From positions 13,223 to 77,222 of the forward strand of contig JAPPGZ010000087.1 in assembly GCA_028874905.1 (NCBI GenBank): 64,000 nucleotides of DNA. The letters are read 5' to 3'. The number at the start of each line of letters is the position of its first letter. Position 1 is the first letter of the stretch. The position numbers and the translations under genes are program-made. The notes under the pieces are model-generated. The model worked only from the letters and a program-made list of their open reading frames with translations, searched no databases and was not told where the DNA came from. The DNA comes from Gemmatimonadota bacterium. Lineage in GTDB: Bacteria > Gemmatimonadota > Gemmatimonadetes > Longimicrobiales > Gaopeijiaceae. This document shows, piece after piece, positions 17,565 through 28,800 of this stretch.

Positions 17565-20474
17565 GTGAGAAAAACGATCCGGACAGCCGCGCGGCGGGAG
17601 TTGCCAACGCTCCTGCCACCCCGACTGCGGAGGCGGTTGTCGATCGCCCTCGCGCTGGCCGGTTTCATGGTCGCCGACACGTTCTATCTGGTTCTGGTCC
17701 GTCTGGCCGACCGCGTGGGGCTGGAACCCTTCGCCCTGGGCGCGTCGGATCTTCCGCGCTCCTACCAGGCGCTTCTCCTCGCCCACACGGGCGCCGGGCT
17801 CCTGCTGGCGGCGGTGATGGCGGCGTTCCTTGTGGCACACCTCCCCAAGGTGTGGCCGCGCTACCACGCGCGCGCCGTCTGGACCGGCGCGTCCTACGCG
17901 GTCTTCGGCCTGACGCTTGCCGCAAGCGGGCTTTTCATCACTTCGGCAGCCGCGAGCGAGGGCAACCGGTGGGCCTGGTGGCTGCACGCCGGAATGGCCG
18001 TGCTGGCGGTCACGGGTTATTGGGTGCATCGCCGCGTGAGCCACACCCCACCCGCCCCCGCTCGCCTCGCCCGGTTCCTGGCCGCCGCCGCCGCCGCGAG
18101 CCTGGCGCTCTTCCTGGTGCACGGTGCGGAGGCGGTTCACACCAGCCGATCTCGCGAAGCCCCGGGCACAGGCGCCACCGGGCCGGGTGGTGTCGGCCGC
18201 GACGCAGCCGCGCTGTTGCAGGGCGATTTCGGGCCATCGGGATGGGTGCCTGCGGGCGCCGTGCCCCCCGCGAGTCCATTCTTCCCTTCTCCCGCGACGA
18301 CCACGACCGGAAGGCTGCTGCCATCCCGCTTTCTGGCTCCGGACGAACCGGGCGCGGCCCCGGGGGCCGTCCGAGCCGAGGCCGACGCCCGCGGCTTCGT
18401 GCTGGAGACGCGCATCGGAGCCGCGGGGTGTGGCCGGTGTCACCAGGACATCGTCAACCAGTGGGCGGCGTCGGCGCACCGCTTTGCATCGTTCAACAAT
18501 CCCTTTTACGAAGCGACGATCAGGAGCATGCGCTCCGAGTCGACAGAGTCCAATCGCTGGATCGACCGTCACCTCGCGTCTACCGGAGGCGCCGGAGGCG
18601 ACGTGCGGCGTGCCAAGAGCAAATGGTGCGCGGGTTGCCATGACCCCGTACTCCTGCTGGCCGGAGCAATGACAGGCGAGATCGACCGGGGTTCGGTGGA
18701 AGCGCAGGCGGGTCTCACATGCCTTGCATGTCACGCGATCGACCGAGTCCATGACGTGACCGGAAACGGCAACTACAATGTCGCGGACCAATCGGACGAC
18801 CCCTACGTCTTCGCGTCGTCGCCCCAGGCCTCGCTGGGTCGATTCCTTCACGACGCCGCGCTCAAAGCCCGCCCCCGCGTGCACGCTGCGCGCATGCGCA
18901 AGCCGTTCTTTCGAGAAAGCGCGTACTGTGCCACCTGCCACAAGGTCAGCCTCACGGAGCCGGTCAACGGATACCGCTGGCTGCGGGGCCAGAACGAGTT
19001 CGACAGCTGGGATGACAGTGGCGTGTCTCTCAACGCTGCACGCACCTTCTACCTGCCTCCGGCACGCCGGGAATGCCAGGACTGCCACATGCCACTGGAG
19101 CCCGCAACGCTGGGGGACCTCGCCGCGGAAGACGGGATGGTGCGCTCCCACAGGTTCCTCGGGGCCAACACCGCGCTCCCCTTCATCAGGGGCGATGACG
19201 CAACCTTGCGGCGCATCGCGGACTATCTCAGGGCCGACAAGCTCCGGATCGACATCTTCGCGGTACGAACGCCGGGCGCGGACTCGGCCCGGCTGCTGGC
19301 GGACGAGGGATCCTCGGTGCCGGCCGGCGTACCGGTCACCTTCGACGTGGTGACGCGGAATCTAGGCGTAGGGCACACCTTCCCGGGCGGGACCAACGAC
19401 TCCAACGAGGGATGGATCGAGTTCACCCTCAGCGACTCGCTCGGGGGGCGTCTATTCGCGAGCGGTCTTGTAGGGTCCGACGGGCATCTGGATCAAAACT
19501 CACACACCTTCAAGTCGGTGCTGGTCGACCGAAACGGCGACGTGATCGACCGGCGCAATGCCCAGGACATCCACACTGCGGTCTACGCCAACGTCATCGG
19601 ACCCGGCACCGCCGATCTCGCGCACTACCGGCTCACACTGCCCCCGACGCTGGCTGGCTCGACGCTCACCGTCACCGCACGCCTGCTGTGGAGGAAATTC
19701 GAGCGTGCGTACACCGAATTCGCGTTCGAGTCGAACCCCGCGGGCTTCCGGGAATTCGATGCGCCGCCCGAGTTGCCAATCACGGAGATCGCGTCCGATT
19801 CGGTTCACATCCGCGTGACCGCGTCCGGCGCCCCTCCCGCGCCGCCGGTTGCGACGGAGCCGGACTGGACCCGGCACAACGACTACGGGATCGCTCTGCT
19901 GCTGGAAGGTGACCTGCGCGGTGCGGGCCAGGCTTTCGCCCGAGTGGAAGCGCTGGCTCCCGGCCGGATCGACGGGCCGCTCAACCTCGCCCGCACAGCC
20001 CTTGCCGAAGGAAGGCTCACCCTGGCCTACGCGGCCCTGGAACGCTCCGAGGCGATCGATTCCGGCAACCCGAGAGCCGCCTGGGTGTGGGGGCGTGTAC
20101 TTCAGGAAGACGGCCGTTACGAAGACGCGGAGTCCGCCTACAGGCGAGTGCTGCGGGATTTTCCGGACGATCGCGCCGCCTGGCGGGCGCTGGGCCGGAC
20201 GCTGTTCCTGGACGGGCGCTACCAGGATGCACTCGTCGCGCTTGACCGGGTGCTCGACATCGATCCCGAAGACCGGGTCGCCCACTACCACCGCATGCTG
20301 TCGTTGCGGGCGCTGGGTCGCAATGAGGCGGCGGCGCGTGCCGAGGCGGCGTACCTCTACTACGGAATCGACGAATCCGCGCAGGAGATCACACGGGCAT
20401 ACCGGGCCCGCCATCCAGGCCCCAACATCATGGCGCAACCGATCCGGATCCATCGGCTCGAGGTCATCCGATGA
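17565..20474 (+). CDS. Membrane pentaheme c-type cytochrome with C-terminal TPR repeats
   Basis: 969 residues from the GTG at 17565. I chose it because AGGAG lies 6 bases upstream and a basic N-terminus then runs straight into the membrane part; an ATG at 17463 would add 34 residues of non-coding-like composition. Four hydrophobic segments occupy roughly residues 25-180. Five heme-binding motifs follow: CGRCH (289), CAGCH (355), CLACH (386), CATCH (455) and CQDCH (504). A beta-rich domain comes next, and the last 200 residues are TPRs (YEDAESAYRRVLRDFPDD, YQDALVALDRVLDIDPED). It probably moves electrons on the periplasmic face; donor and acceptor are unknown. Its stop overlaps the next start as ATGA. 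Confidence 0.85.
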   Translation: MRKTIRTAARRELPTLLPPRLRRRLSIALALAGFMVADTFYLVLVRLADRVGLEPFALGASDLPRSYQALLLAHTGAGLLLAAVMAAFLVAHLPKVWPRYHARAVWTGASYAVFGLTLAASGLFITSAAASEGNRWAWWLHAGMAVLAVTGYWVHRRVSHTPPAPARLARFLAAAAAASLALFLVHGAEAVHTSRSREAPGTGATGPGGVGRDAAALLQGDFGPSGWVPAGAVPPASPFFPSPATTTTGRLLPSRFLAPDEPGAAPGAVRAEADARGFVLETRIGAAGCGRCHQDIVNQWAASAHRFASFNNPFYEATIRSMRSESTESNRWIDRHLASTGGAGGDVRRAKSKWCAGCHDPVLLLAGAMTGEIDRGSVEAQAGLTCLACHAIDRVHDVTGNGNYNVADQSDDPYVFASSPQASLGRFLHDAALKARPRVHAARMRKPFFRESAYCATCHKVSLTEPVNGYRWLRGQNEFDSWDDSGVSLNAARTFYLPPARRECQDCHMPLEPATLGDLAAEDGMVRSHRFLGANTALPFIRGDDATLRRIADYLRADKLRIDIFAVRTPGADSARLLADEGSSVPAGVPVTFDVVTRNLGVGHTFPGGTNDSNEGWIEFTLSDSLGGRLFASGLVGSDGHLDQNSHTFKSVLVDRNGDVIDRRNAQDIHTAVYANVIGPGTADLAHYRLTLPPTLAGSTLTVTARLLWRKFERAYTEFAFESNPAGFREFDAPPELPITEIASDSVHIRVTASGAPPAPPVATEPDWTRHNDYGIALLLEGDLRGAGQAFARVEALAPGRIDGPLNLARTALAEGRLTLAYAALERSEAIDSGNPRAAWVWGRVLQEDGRYEDAESAYRRVLRDFPDDRAAWRALGRTLFLDGRYQDALVALDRVLDIDPEDRVAHYHRMLSLRALGRNEAAARAEAAYLYYGIDESAQEITRAYRARHPGPNIMAQPIRIHRLEVIR

Positions 20475-22198
20475 GGGCACGCGTGGTGCTGCTGGCGTAC
20501 GCCGTGTTCGGCTGCGGCGATCCACCGGCCGACGACGCGCCGGCCTATGCGGATCGGGAGTACGCGACGAGGTCCGAGGGCGCCGTAACGACCCGCCTGC
20601 GATTCACCGAGATTGCCGCCGAGGCCGGAATCGACTTCGAACACGAGACCGGCGCGTTCGGTGAGAAGTGGATGCCGGAGACACTCGGCAGCGGGGCCGC
20701 GTTCCTGGACTACGACGGCGACGGCCTTCCCGACCTGCTGCTGGTGAACGGTGACTGGTGGCCCGGACATGAGGGATCCGGCAACCGTCCGACCCAACGT
20801 CTTTACCGCAACCGCGGTGATGGGCGGTTCGAGGACCGCACCGCGGCGACGGGTCTCGACCTCTCGCTCTACGGGATGGGAGCGGCCGTAGCAGACTACG
20901 ACGGCGACGGCGACCCCGACATCTACCTGACCGCGGTAGGTCCGAATCGCCTGTTGCGCAACGACGGAGGCAGGTTCACCGATGTCACCGCGGCCGCAGG
21001 TGTGGAGGGCAACCCACCCGAGGGGCCTCCGGCGTGGTCGACGGCGGCGGCCTGGACCGATGTCGATCTCGATGGCTGGCTGGACCTCTACGTCTGCAAC
21101 TATGTGAAATGGACGCCCGAGACCGACCTCTTTACGACGATCGACGGCACCACGAAGTCCTACGCGACACCCCAGCAATACGAGGGAGAGTCCTGCCGCC
21201 TGTACCGGAATCCGGGTCACGGGGGCAGGTTCGCCGATATCACCGTCGCCGCGGGCCTCTACAACCCGGCGGGCAAGTCACTTGGCGTGGCCGTAACGGA
21301 CTTCAACACGGACGGCTGGCCGGATCTCGTGGTGGCCAACGACACGCAGCGCAACTTCCTCTACCGCAACGAAGGCGACGGCACCTTCGTGGACATCGCC
21401 GTCCGAGCCGGTGTGGCCTTCGACGAGGCCGGCCGGGCCAGGGCGGGCATGGGGATCGACGTCGCCGACCTGACCGGCGAGGGAGGCTGGTCGATCGCCA
21501 TCGGCAACTTTGCGCACGAACCGCTCGCGCTCTTCACGAGGATCGGCACCGATCTCTTCCAGGACCGGGCCGGCGCCGCAGGACTCTCGCGCCCGACCCT
21601 CGTGCCGCTGACCTTCGGCGTCGCCTTCGCCGATTTCGACCTCGATGGCATCCTCGACATCGTGGCGGCCAACGGCCATATCGAGCCTGGCATCAACACC
21701 GTGAGACGAGAGCAGACCTTCGCGCAAAGCCCACAGCTCTTTCTGGGAAACCGCTCCGGCGGGTTCAACGACGCCAGTACCGAAGTCGGCGAGGATTTCG
21801 GGGAGCCGCTCGTCGGGCGTGGCAGTGCCTACGCCGACATCGATCTTGACGGCGACCTCGACCTGCTCGTGACGGTAAACGGCGGCACACCCAGGCTGTT
21901 TCGCAACGACCTCGCCGGGGCCTCGGGCATCGGCGTGCTCCTCGAGGGAGCGGCACCCAATCGGGACGCGCTTGGGGCACTCGTGACCGTCTACGCCGAG
22001 GGCCGCAGCCAGCGGCGTTTCGTGGCAACGGGATCGTCGTATCTTTCCCAGTCGTCCCTTCGGCCACTTCGGTTCGGTGTCGGGGAGGCATCCGCGGCAG
22101 ACAGCCTGCAGGTACGATGGCCGGGGACCGGGACGGTCACCCGCATGGGACGCCGGCCGGCGGGTACGACGGTGACGGTACGGCAAGAACCCGGATAA
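20471..22198 (+). CDS. FG-GAP/VCBS repeat lipoprotein with ASPIC/UnbV domain (CRTAC1-like)
   Basis: 575 residues. A short leader ends in a possible lipobox (AVFGC), so the protein is probably exported and lipid-anchored. The body is a beta-propeller of FG-GAP/VCBS repeats with calcium-binding loops, for example LDYDGDGLPDLLLVNGD, ADYDGDGDPDIYLT and IDLDGDLDLLVTVNGG, linked by the recurring RNxGDGxFxD(V/R)T motif. The C-terminal ASPIC/UnbV region ends in SLRPLRFGVGEASAADSLQV then RWPGTGTV. Translation is coupled to the preceding cytochrome gene by ATGA, so the two probably act together. The biochemical role of this family is not established. Confidence 0.88.
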   Translation: MRARVVLLAYAVFGCGDPPADDAPAYADREYATRSEGAVTTRLRFTEIAAEAGIDFEHETGAFGEKWMPETLGSGAAFLDYDGDGLPDLLLVNGDWWPGHEGSGNRPTQRLYRNRGDGRFEDRTAATGLDLSLYGMGAAVADYDGDGDPDIYLTAVGPNRLLRNDGGRFTDVTAAAGVEGNPPEGPPAWSTAAAWTDVDLDGWLDLYVCNYVKWTPETDLFTTIDGTTKSYATPQQYEGESCRLYRNPGHGGRFADITVAAGLYNPAGKSLGVAVTDFNTDGWPDLVVANDTQRNFLYRNEGDGTFVDIAVRAGVAFDEAGRARAGMGIDVADLTGEGGWSIAIGNFAHEPLALFTRIGTDLFQDRAGAAGLSRPTLVPLTFGVAFADFDLDGILDIVAANGHIEPGINTVRREQTFAQSPQLFLGNRSGGFNDASTEVGEDFGEPLVGRGSAYADIDLDGDLDLLVTVNGGTPRLFRNDLAGASGIGVLLEGAAPNRDALGALVTVYAEGRSQRRFVATGSSYLSQSSLRPLRFGVGEASAADSLQVRWPGTGTVTRMGRRPAGTTVTVRQEPG

Positions 22199-22213
22199 CT
22201 GGGAGGAGTCGGC

Positions 22214-25200
22214 ATGACGCCGGTGAGGCTTATCATGGCCATCGCGCTCGCCGTCGCGGGAGTGACGGCGTGCAGGGATGTCGGTAGCGATCCCGCGACG
22301 CTGCTGACGATCCAGGCAATCGGGCTCGCACATCTCGAAGAGAACAGGCTCGACCAGGCCGCCGCCGAGTTCGAGCGGCTCGTGGAAATGGCCCCCGACG
22401 AGGCGGCCGGCTTCGCCAATCTGGGACTCGCATATCTGCGGATGGGGCGTTTGCGGGAAGCCGAGACTGCCGTTCGCCGGGCCCTCGACCTCGAGCCGAA
22501 CGATCCGGACGCACGGCTGGTCATGGCGGACATCCTCCTCGCTGGCGAACGGGGGGACGAAGCCCGGGAGGAACTCGTGGCAGCGCTGGCAGTCGATCCG
22601 GGACACGCCCGGACGCTGTACGCGCTGGCGTCTCTCGATGCCGATTCGAGCAGCCGACAGGCCGTCTCCCGCCGGGCCTCCACGCTTGGGGACCTTGTGG
22701 CGCGTCAACCCGGCAACGTCGCCGCGCGAATCGAGCACATCGAGGCTCTCCTCACGGCGGACACCCCTGACCCGGCCGCGGCCGGCCTCGAAATGCTCCG
22801 TCAGATCGTGCCCGTGTTCCCGGTAGAAGGGCAGGATCTCTTCGATTCGGCTCTGCGGGCAGCGAGAGCGAGCGACGCTTCCGGTGCGCTGGGCGCCGTG
22901 CTGCCCTTTCATAACGTGATGCTCACCACCCCGGTCTACCAGCGGGGCCTGCGCGATCTCGCCGGACCGGGCGGCGTGCTGGCAGGCTTTCCGGTCGTCA
23001 CCTTCAGCGGAGCCATGGGCGGGAGCGAGCGCGACGCGGAGTCGGTCCTGTCATCGCTGCGATTCACCGACGTGACCGGGAGCGCCGGGATCCCGGGCGG
23101 CGGCACCGAGGATGCCGGCGGCGCCCTTTCCGTCGTCGACTTCGACGGTGACGGTGACACCGACATCTACGCCGGCGGCCGGCTGCTGCGAAGCGATCCG
23201 GCAAGCTTCACCGACGTGACCGACGCCGCCGGGCTCAGCGGGCCGACGCCCACGGCGGCGGCTTTCGGCGACTTCGACAACGATGGCGCGCTCGACCTCT
23301 ACGTGGCTCGCGAAGAGCGCGGAGCCCTCTTCCGGAACCTGGGCGACGGCTCCTTCGCCGACGTGACCTCGTCTCTCGGCGTCGCACTTCCATCCGGGGC
23401 TCCGCTCTTCATCGACTACGACCATGACGGGGACCTCGACCTGCTGCTGGCCGGTGCCGGCAGCACGGTCATGCTCCGCAACAACCTCGACGGCACCCTT
23501 ACGGACGTCACCGCGATCGCGGGCATCGAGCAGGAAGCGGCGGGCGCCGGATCGGCGGCATTCGGCGACTTCGACGACGACGACGACCTCGACTTCGTCT
23601 TCGCCGATCCCGGAGGGCCCCTGCGCCTTTACGACAACGAACGCGGGGGACGTTTCATCGAACGCGCCGACGAGCGCGGCATTGCGGTGGCAGCGCATGG
23701 CGTCGCCTCGGTCGGAGACTACAACAACGATGGCATGCTGGACCTGCTCACGGCGCCGAGCAATGGCGCGGGGATCGCGCTGTGGTTGAACCAGGGCCGC
23801 GGATACTTCGCGCTGGACGAGCGGCCGGAAGCCCTCCTGGACGGCACGGCGGGCGTCACCGTCCAGGACGGAGTCTTCGTGGACTTTGACAACGACGGGT
23901 GGCTCGATATCGCTCTGGCCGTCGAGTCCATCCGTGGTGACGGTGCCATTGCCCTGTTCCGCAACGCTGCCGCCGGCCGATTCGACGACGTCTCGCAACT
24001 CGCGCCCCCCCTTCCCCCGGTGCGCCGGATCGCCGCCGCCGACTTCGGCGCGGACGGTGATCTCGACCTGTTCGCATCGACCGCCGACGGATCGGTGCGG
24101 CTGCTTCGCAACGACGGCGGCAACGGAAACCGCTTCCTGAGAATACGGCTGGTCGGGCTTTCCACCGGGAGCGGCAAGAACAACCACTTCGGGATCGGGG
24201 CGAAGGTCGAGGTCCGGGCGGGCGCCCTGTACCGAACCGTGGTCGTCGACAGGCCCGAAGTCCATGTGGGGCTCGGCCAGCGTCCGGGCGCCGACGTGAT
24301 CAGGGTGCGATGGCCCAACGGTGTGCCCCAGAATATCCTTTACAGCGGCGCCAACCAGTCGATCGTCGAGGAACAGATTCTCAAGGGTTCGTGCCCCACT
24401 CTGTTCGCCTGGAACGGAGAACGCTTCGAATTCGTGACCGACATCCTGTGGAAGAGTGCGCTGGGAATGCCGACCGGGCTCATGGCGCGAGGAGACGCGC
24501 TCTACGCCCCGCCGCATGCGTCCCGGGAATACCTTCGCATTCCGGGCGACGTGCTGCGCGAACGGGACGGCAGCTACGAACTGCGGGTCACCGACGAGTT
24601 GTGGGAGATCTTCTATATCGATGAGATCGATCTGATCGCCGTGGATCACCCCGATTCCGTGGACGTCTTCGTCGACGAGCGCTTCGTGCCACCGGGACCC
24701 GAGGTTCGACTGGAACTCCACCAGGTCGCGGAGCGGCGACGACCACGGTCGGCCACCGACCACCTGGGGCGCGACGCTCTTGAGGCGCTTGCCGCGACGG
24801 ACGACGTGTACGTCGGCGGCTTCGAGCCGCTGCGCTACCAGGGCATAAGCGAACTGCACGATCTCGTGCTCGACCTGGGGGACTTCCCCCCCGGCCAGCC
24901 GGTGCGGCTGCATCTGCGCGGATGGATCTATCCGACCGATGCGAGTATCAACGTCGCGCTTTCGCAGTCGCGGGCGCTCGGGACCGTCATGCCGCACCTG
25001 CAGGTGATCGGGGCGGGCGGACAATGGGAAACCGTGGTTCCCGCGCTCAGCTTCCCGTCCGGCAAGAACAAGATGATCGTGCAGGATCTCACAGGGCTGT
25101 TTCCGACCGCCGACCACCGCGTTCGCATCCGAACCAATATGAACATCTACTGGGACGAGGTCTTTCTGTCCGTGGGCGCGATCGAGGCCCCAACGCGGTT

Positions 25201-25690
25201 GACGGTGCTCGACCCCGCGTCGGCCGACTTGCGCTACCGCGGCTTCTCCCGGGAATACCGCAAGGGAGGGCGCTACGGTCCCCCCTGGTTCGACTACGGC
25301 TCGGTCTCCGGGAATGCCCGATGGCGCCCGCTTGCCGGCACCTTCACGCGGTTCGGCGATGTGCTGCCGCTGATGCTTGAAGCCGACGACCGCTATGCGA
25401 TCATGGGGCCCGGCGATGAACTCGCACTCCGCTTCGATGCCGAGGGCCTCCCATCGCTACCCGAGGGGTGGACGCGCGACTTCCTGATCTACAGCGAGGG
25501 ATGGCTGAAGGACTCGGACCTCAACACCGCAGCGGGATGGAAGGTCGATCCGCTGCCCTTCCACGCAATGACGCGCTACCCGTACACGTCCGATGAGGCA
25601 TACCCGCTTCCGGAAGTCGTCGAGGCGTGGCACACACGCGTCCATCCGCCTGCCCGGAGGCCCGGCGAAGAAGGGCCGTCGGAGAGCTAG
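22214..25690 (+). CDS. TPR + FG-GAP + ASPIC/UnbV lipoprotein with a large uncharacterised C-terminal region
   Basis: 1158 residues. A GGGAGGAG site precedes the ATG. The leader ends in the lipobox VTAC (C20). Domain order: TPRs at about 30-150 (LDQAAAEFERLVEMAPDEAA), a spacer, an FG-GAP/VCBS propeller from about 275 to 635 (VVDFDGDGDTDIYAGG, FGDFDNDGALDLYVAR and others, including an unusual DDDDDLDF loop), then an ASPIC/UnbV block (HFGIGAKVEVRAGALYRTVV, VHVGLGQRPGADVIRVRWPN). The last 430 residues (from CPTLFAWNGERFEFVTDI) belong to no domain I know. It lies 15 bases after the preceding gene and ends this three-gene unit. Confidence 0.86.
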   Translation: MTPVRLIMAIALAVAGVTACRDVGSDPATLLTIQAIGLAHLEENRLDQAAAEFERLVEMAPDEAAGFANLGLAYLRMGRLREAETAVRRALDLEPNDPDARLVMADILLAGERGDEAREELVAALAVDPGHARTLYALASLDADSSSRQAVSRRASTLGDLVARQPGNVAARIEHIEALLTADTPDPAAAGLEMLRQIVPVFPVEGQDLFDSALRAARASDASGALGAVLPFHNVMLTTPVYQRGLRDLAGPGGVLAGFPVVTFSGAMGGSERDAESVLSSLRFTDVTGSAGIPGGGTEDAGGALSVVDFDGDGDTDIYAGGRLLRSDPASFTDVTDAAGLSGPTPTAAAFGDFDNDGALDLYVAREERGALFRNLGDGSFADVTSSLGVALPSGAPLFIDYDHDGDLDLLLAGAGSTVMLRNNLDGTLTDVTAIAGIEQEAAGAGSAAFGDFDDDDDLDFVFADPGGPLRLYDNERGGRFIERADERGIAVAAHGVASVGDYNNDGMLDLLTAPSNGAGIALWLNQGRGYFALDERPEALLDGTAGVTVQDGVFVDFDNDGWLDIALAVESIRGDGAIALFRNAAAGRFDDVSQLAPPLPPVRRIAAADFGADGDLDLFASTADGSVRLLRNDGGNGNRFLRIRLVGLSTGSGKNNHFGIGAKVEVRAGALYRTVVVDRPEVHVGLGQRPGADVIRVRWPNGVPQNILYSGANQSIVEEQILKGSCPTLFAWNGERFEFVTDILWKSALGMPTGLMARGDALYAPPHASREYLRIPGDVLRERDGSYELRVTDELWEIFYIDEIDLIAVDHPDSVDVFVDERFVPPGPEVRLELHQVAERRRPRSATDHLGRDALEALAATDDVYVGGFEPLRYQGISELHDLVLDLGDFPPGQPVRLHLRGWIYPTDASINVALSQSRALGTVMPHLQVIGAGGQWETVVPALSFPSGKNKMIVQDLTGLFPTADHRVRIRTNMNIYWDEVFLSVGAIEAPTRLTVLDPASADLRYRGFSREYRKGGRYGPPWFDYGSVSGNARWRPLAGTFTRFGDVLPLMLEADDRYAIMGPGDELALRFDAEGLPSLPEGWTRDFLIYSEGWLKDSDLNTAAGWKVDPLPFHAMTRYPYTSDEAYPLPEVVEAWHTRVHPPARRPGEEGPSES

Positions 25691-25852
25691 CGCTGCTCGC
25701 GGAAACGCCAGGCGCGGGGCCCACTTGCCCGCGAACGTGGCCAGCCCCATGGTAACCGGACCCCCGGCCGGACTTGCCGGCGGCTCCGAAGCGATTGGAT
25801 GCATTCGCAGACCGCTACGACGCGACGACGTGCTCGGGCGAAGGAGCTGCGC

Positions 25853-28800
25853 ATGCGACGAAACCGGTTGGCCGGGACGGTGCTGCCAGCGCTCCTGGTG
25901 CTCGCTCCGTTTCACCAGCAGATCCGGGCCCAGACCCTCTCGGGAGTTGATCGAGCCGCAGACCCGCTCGTCGTCCAGGAAACCCTCCTCTCCGGCCTTT
26001 CCTGGCGGGAGATCGGCCCCGCCATGTTCGCCGGGCGGGTCGCCGATGTCGCGGGGGTGGCGGGCAACCGGAACATCCTCTACGTGGCCGCCGCATCGTC
26101 GGGGTTGTTCAAGTCCACGAATGGCGGGATCACATTCGAGCCGGTCTTCGAGGACGGCGGAACGCTGTCCATCGGGGCGATCGCGGTGCACCCGGACGAC
26201 CCGGACGTGGTCTACGTCGGCACCGGGGAGGGCGCGGTGCGCAACAGCATCTCGATCGGCGACGGCCTCTACCGGAGCACCGACGGCGGCGCGACCTGGA
26301 CGCACCTCGGGCTGACCGACACCGAGCGCTTCTCGCGCATTGTCATCGATCCGGAGAACCCCGAGATCCTCTTCGCAGCGGCCATGGGCCACGCTTGGGG
26401 ACCGAACGAGGAGCGGGGCCTCTTCCGCAGCAGCGACGGCGGCGACACCTGGGAACGCGTCCTCTACGTGAACGAGACCACGGGCGCGAGCGATGTCGCG
26501 ATCGACCCGCTCAACCCCGACATCGTCTACGCCGGCATGTACGACTACCTGCGGCGGCCCTGGCACTTCCGCAGCGGCGGCCCGGGGAGCGGTCTTTTCC
26601 GCTCGGCAGACGGCGGCAACAGCTGGACGCGCCTCACCGACCCCGGGCTGGAGAACGGCCTGCCGGGCACGGGCGTCATCGGGCGCGTGGGGGTCAGCGT
26701 GCACGCGGCGGACCCGAACCGGGTCTACGCGCTCATCGAGTCCCGGGAGGAAGGCGAACTCTGGCGCTCCGACGACCGTGGGATCGCCTGGCAGATGGTC
26801 AGCGCCGAGCGCCGTCTCAACAACCGTCCCTTCTACTACACGCAGGTGCGCGCCGACCCGGTGGATCCGGACCGCGTCTACACGCTCGCGGGCCAGTTCA
26901 GCGTCTCGACGGACGGGGGGCTCACCTTCGGCGGGCATGGCGGGAGCATGTTCGGGGACCATCACGCCCTCTGGATAGACCCGACGGACCCGGCGCGGCT
27001 GCTGTCGGGGACCGACGGCGGTTTCTGGATCTCCAACGACTTCGGCGGGAACTGGGATTTTCTGAACAACATGCCGATGGCGCAGGCGTATCATCTCGGG
27101 CTCGACATGGCCGAGCCGTACAACGTCCTCGGGGGCTTCCAGGACCACGAGATCTGGCGCGGGCCGAACGAGAAGTGGAACCGGGTCGGCGTGCGCGAGG
27201 GCGACTGGGTGCGGCTGCGTTACATGGCCGACGGGATGTACACGGTCGCGGACCCGCGCGACCCCGAGATCATCTACTACAACGGCCACTTCGGCGATAT
27301 CACCCGGATCGACATGCGCACCCGCGAGGAGCGCTACATCCAGCCGTATCCGCCCGGCCCGGCGGGCGGGGGCGCCGAGCTGGAGGAGTACCGCTTCAAC
27401 TGGAATTCGCCGATTCACATGTCGCCGAGCGACCCCGACGTGATCTACTACGGCGGCAACGTCCTCTTCCGCACCCGCGACGGCGGGGAGAACTGGGACA
27501 TCATCAGCCCGGATCTGACCACCGACGATCCCGGGAAGCAGCGGCTCTCCGGCGGGCCGATCTCGCCCGACAACACGCGCGCCGAGTACCACAGCACAAT
27601 CCTGTCGATCTCCGAGAGCGCCCTCGACCCGGAGGTGATCTGGGTAGGGACCGATGACGGTAACGTGCAGATCACCCGGGACGGTGGGGGCACGTGGACG
27701 AACGTGGCCCCGAACATCGAAGAGACGGGCGCGCCGGCGAACTCGTGGGTCGCGAGCATCCAGGCGTCCCGCGCCGTGCCGGGGCGGGCGTATGTCGCGA
27801 TCGACCAGCACCGGATGGACGACTTCGAATCCTACGTCTTCGTGACCGACGACTTCGGGTCCACCTGGCGGCGCATCAGCGACGGGCTGCGCAGCTACGT
27901 GCACGTGGTCGACGAGGATCTGCGTTCGCCAAATCTGCTGTATGCGGGCACCGAACTCGGGATCTTCGCCTCTTTCGACGGGGGAAACAGGTGGGTGGAC
28001 CTGCGGCTGGGCCTGCCGCCGGTGGCGGTGCGCGACCTGGAAATGCACCCGCGCGACAACGACCTGGTGATCGCCACGCACTCGCGGGGGTTCTACATCC
28101 TGGACGACGTGACCGCGCTGCAGCGCCTGGCGGCTGGGGGTGCGCCGGAGGCGGGAGGCGAGTCGGCGGCGGAAGGCGTGCCGGAGGCGGAGGGCGGCGG
28201 ACTCGGGCGCCTCGAGCTGTTCGATCCGATGCCGGCCGTGCGCTACACCCGCGCGGCCGACGTGAGCACGCTGGGGAACCGCGTCTGGGTGGCGCCGAAC
28301 CAGCCGTACGGGGCGCTGCTGACGTACTGGGTGGACCCGGAGTGGAGGCCGGAAGGGCGGGTGCGCGTCGATGTCATGGACACGGACGACCGCCTGGTAC
28401 GCTCGATGACGGGGCCGGCGGAGCCCGGCGTGAACCGCGTGGTGTGGAACCTGGACGAGCGGTCCGCGTGCGTTCCCGAGGGGGAGGACGCTACGCCAGC
28501 GGCGGTGGCGGGGGGCGGGGGACCCGGCGGGAGGAGACGGGGCGGCGGCACCTGGGTGCGCGCGGTTCCGGGGACGTATTCGGTGCGCCTCAGGCTGGAT
28601 GGCGAGACGAGTGAGCGGCCGGTCGTGGTGCGCATGGACCCGAGGGTGGATGCGTCGGCGGCGGACATGGACGAGTGGTACCGCGCAGCGGCCATGATCG
28701 AGCGGGCGGAGTGCACGGTGCGGGACGCGCTGGCCAGGCTGCGGCCGCTGGACGCCCGCCTGCAGGAGGTGGAGCAGACTTCCGGCGACGCCTCGATCCG

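Noticed and set aside
25457-28081. 874-codon open frame on the minus strand opposite the VPS10-like gene
   Set aside because: Its composition is Arg/Pro/Val/His-rich with no motif, while the plus strand has eight BNR boxes; long antisense frames are expected at 70% GC.
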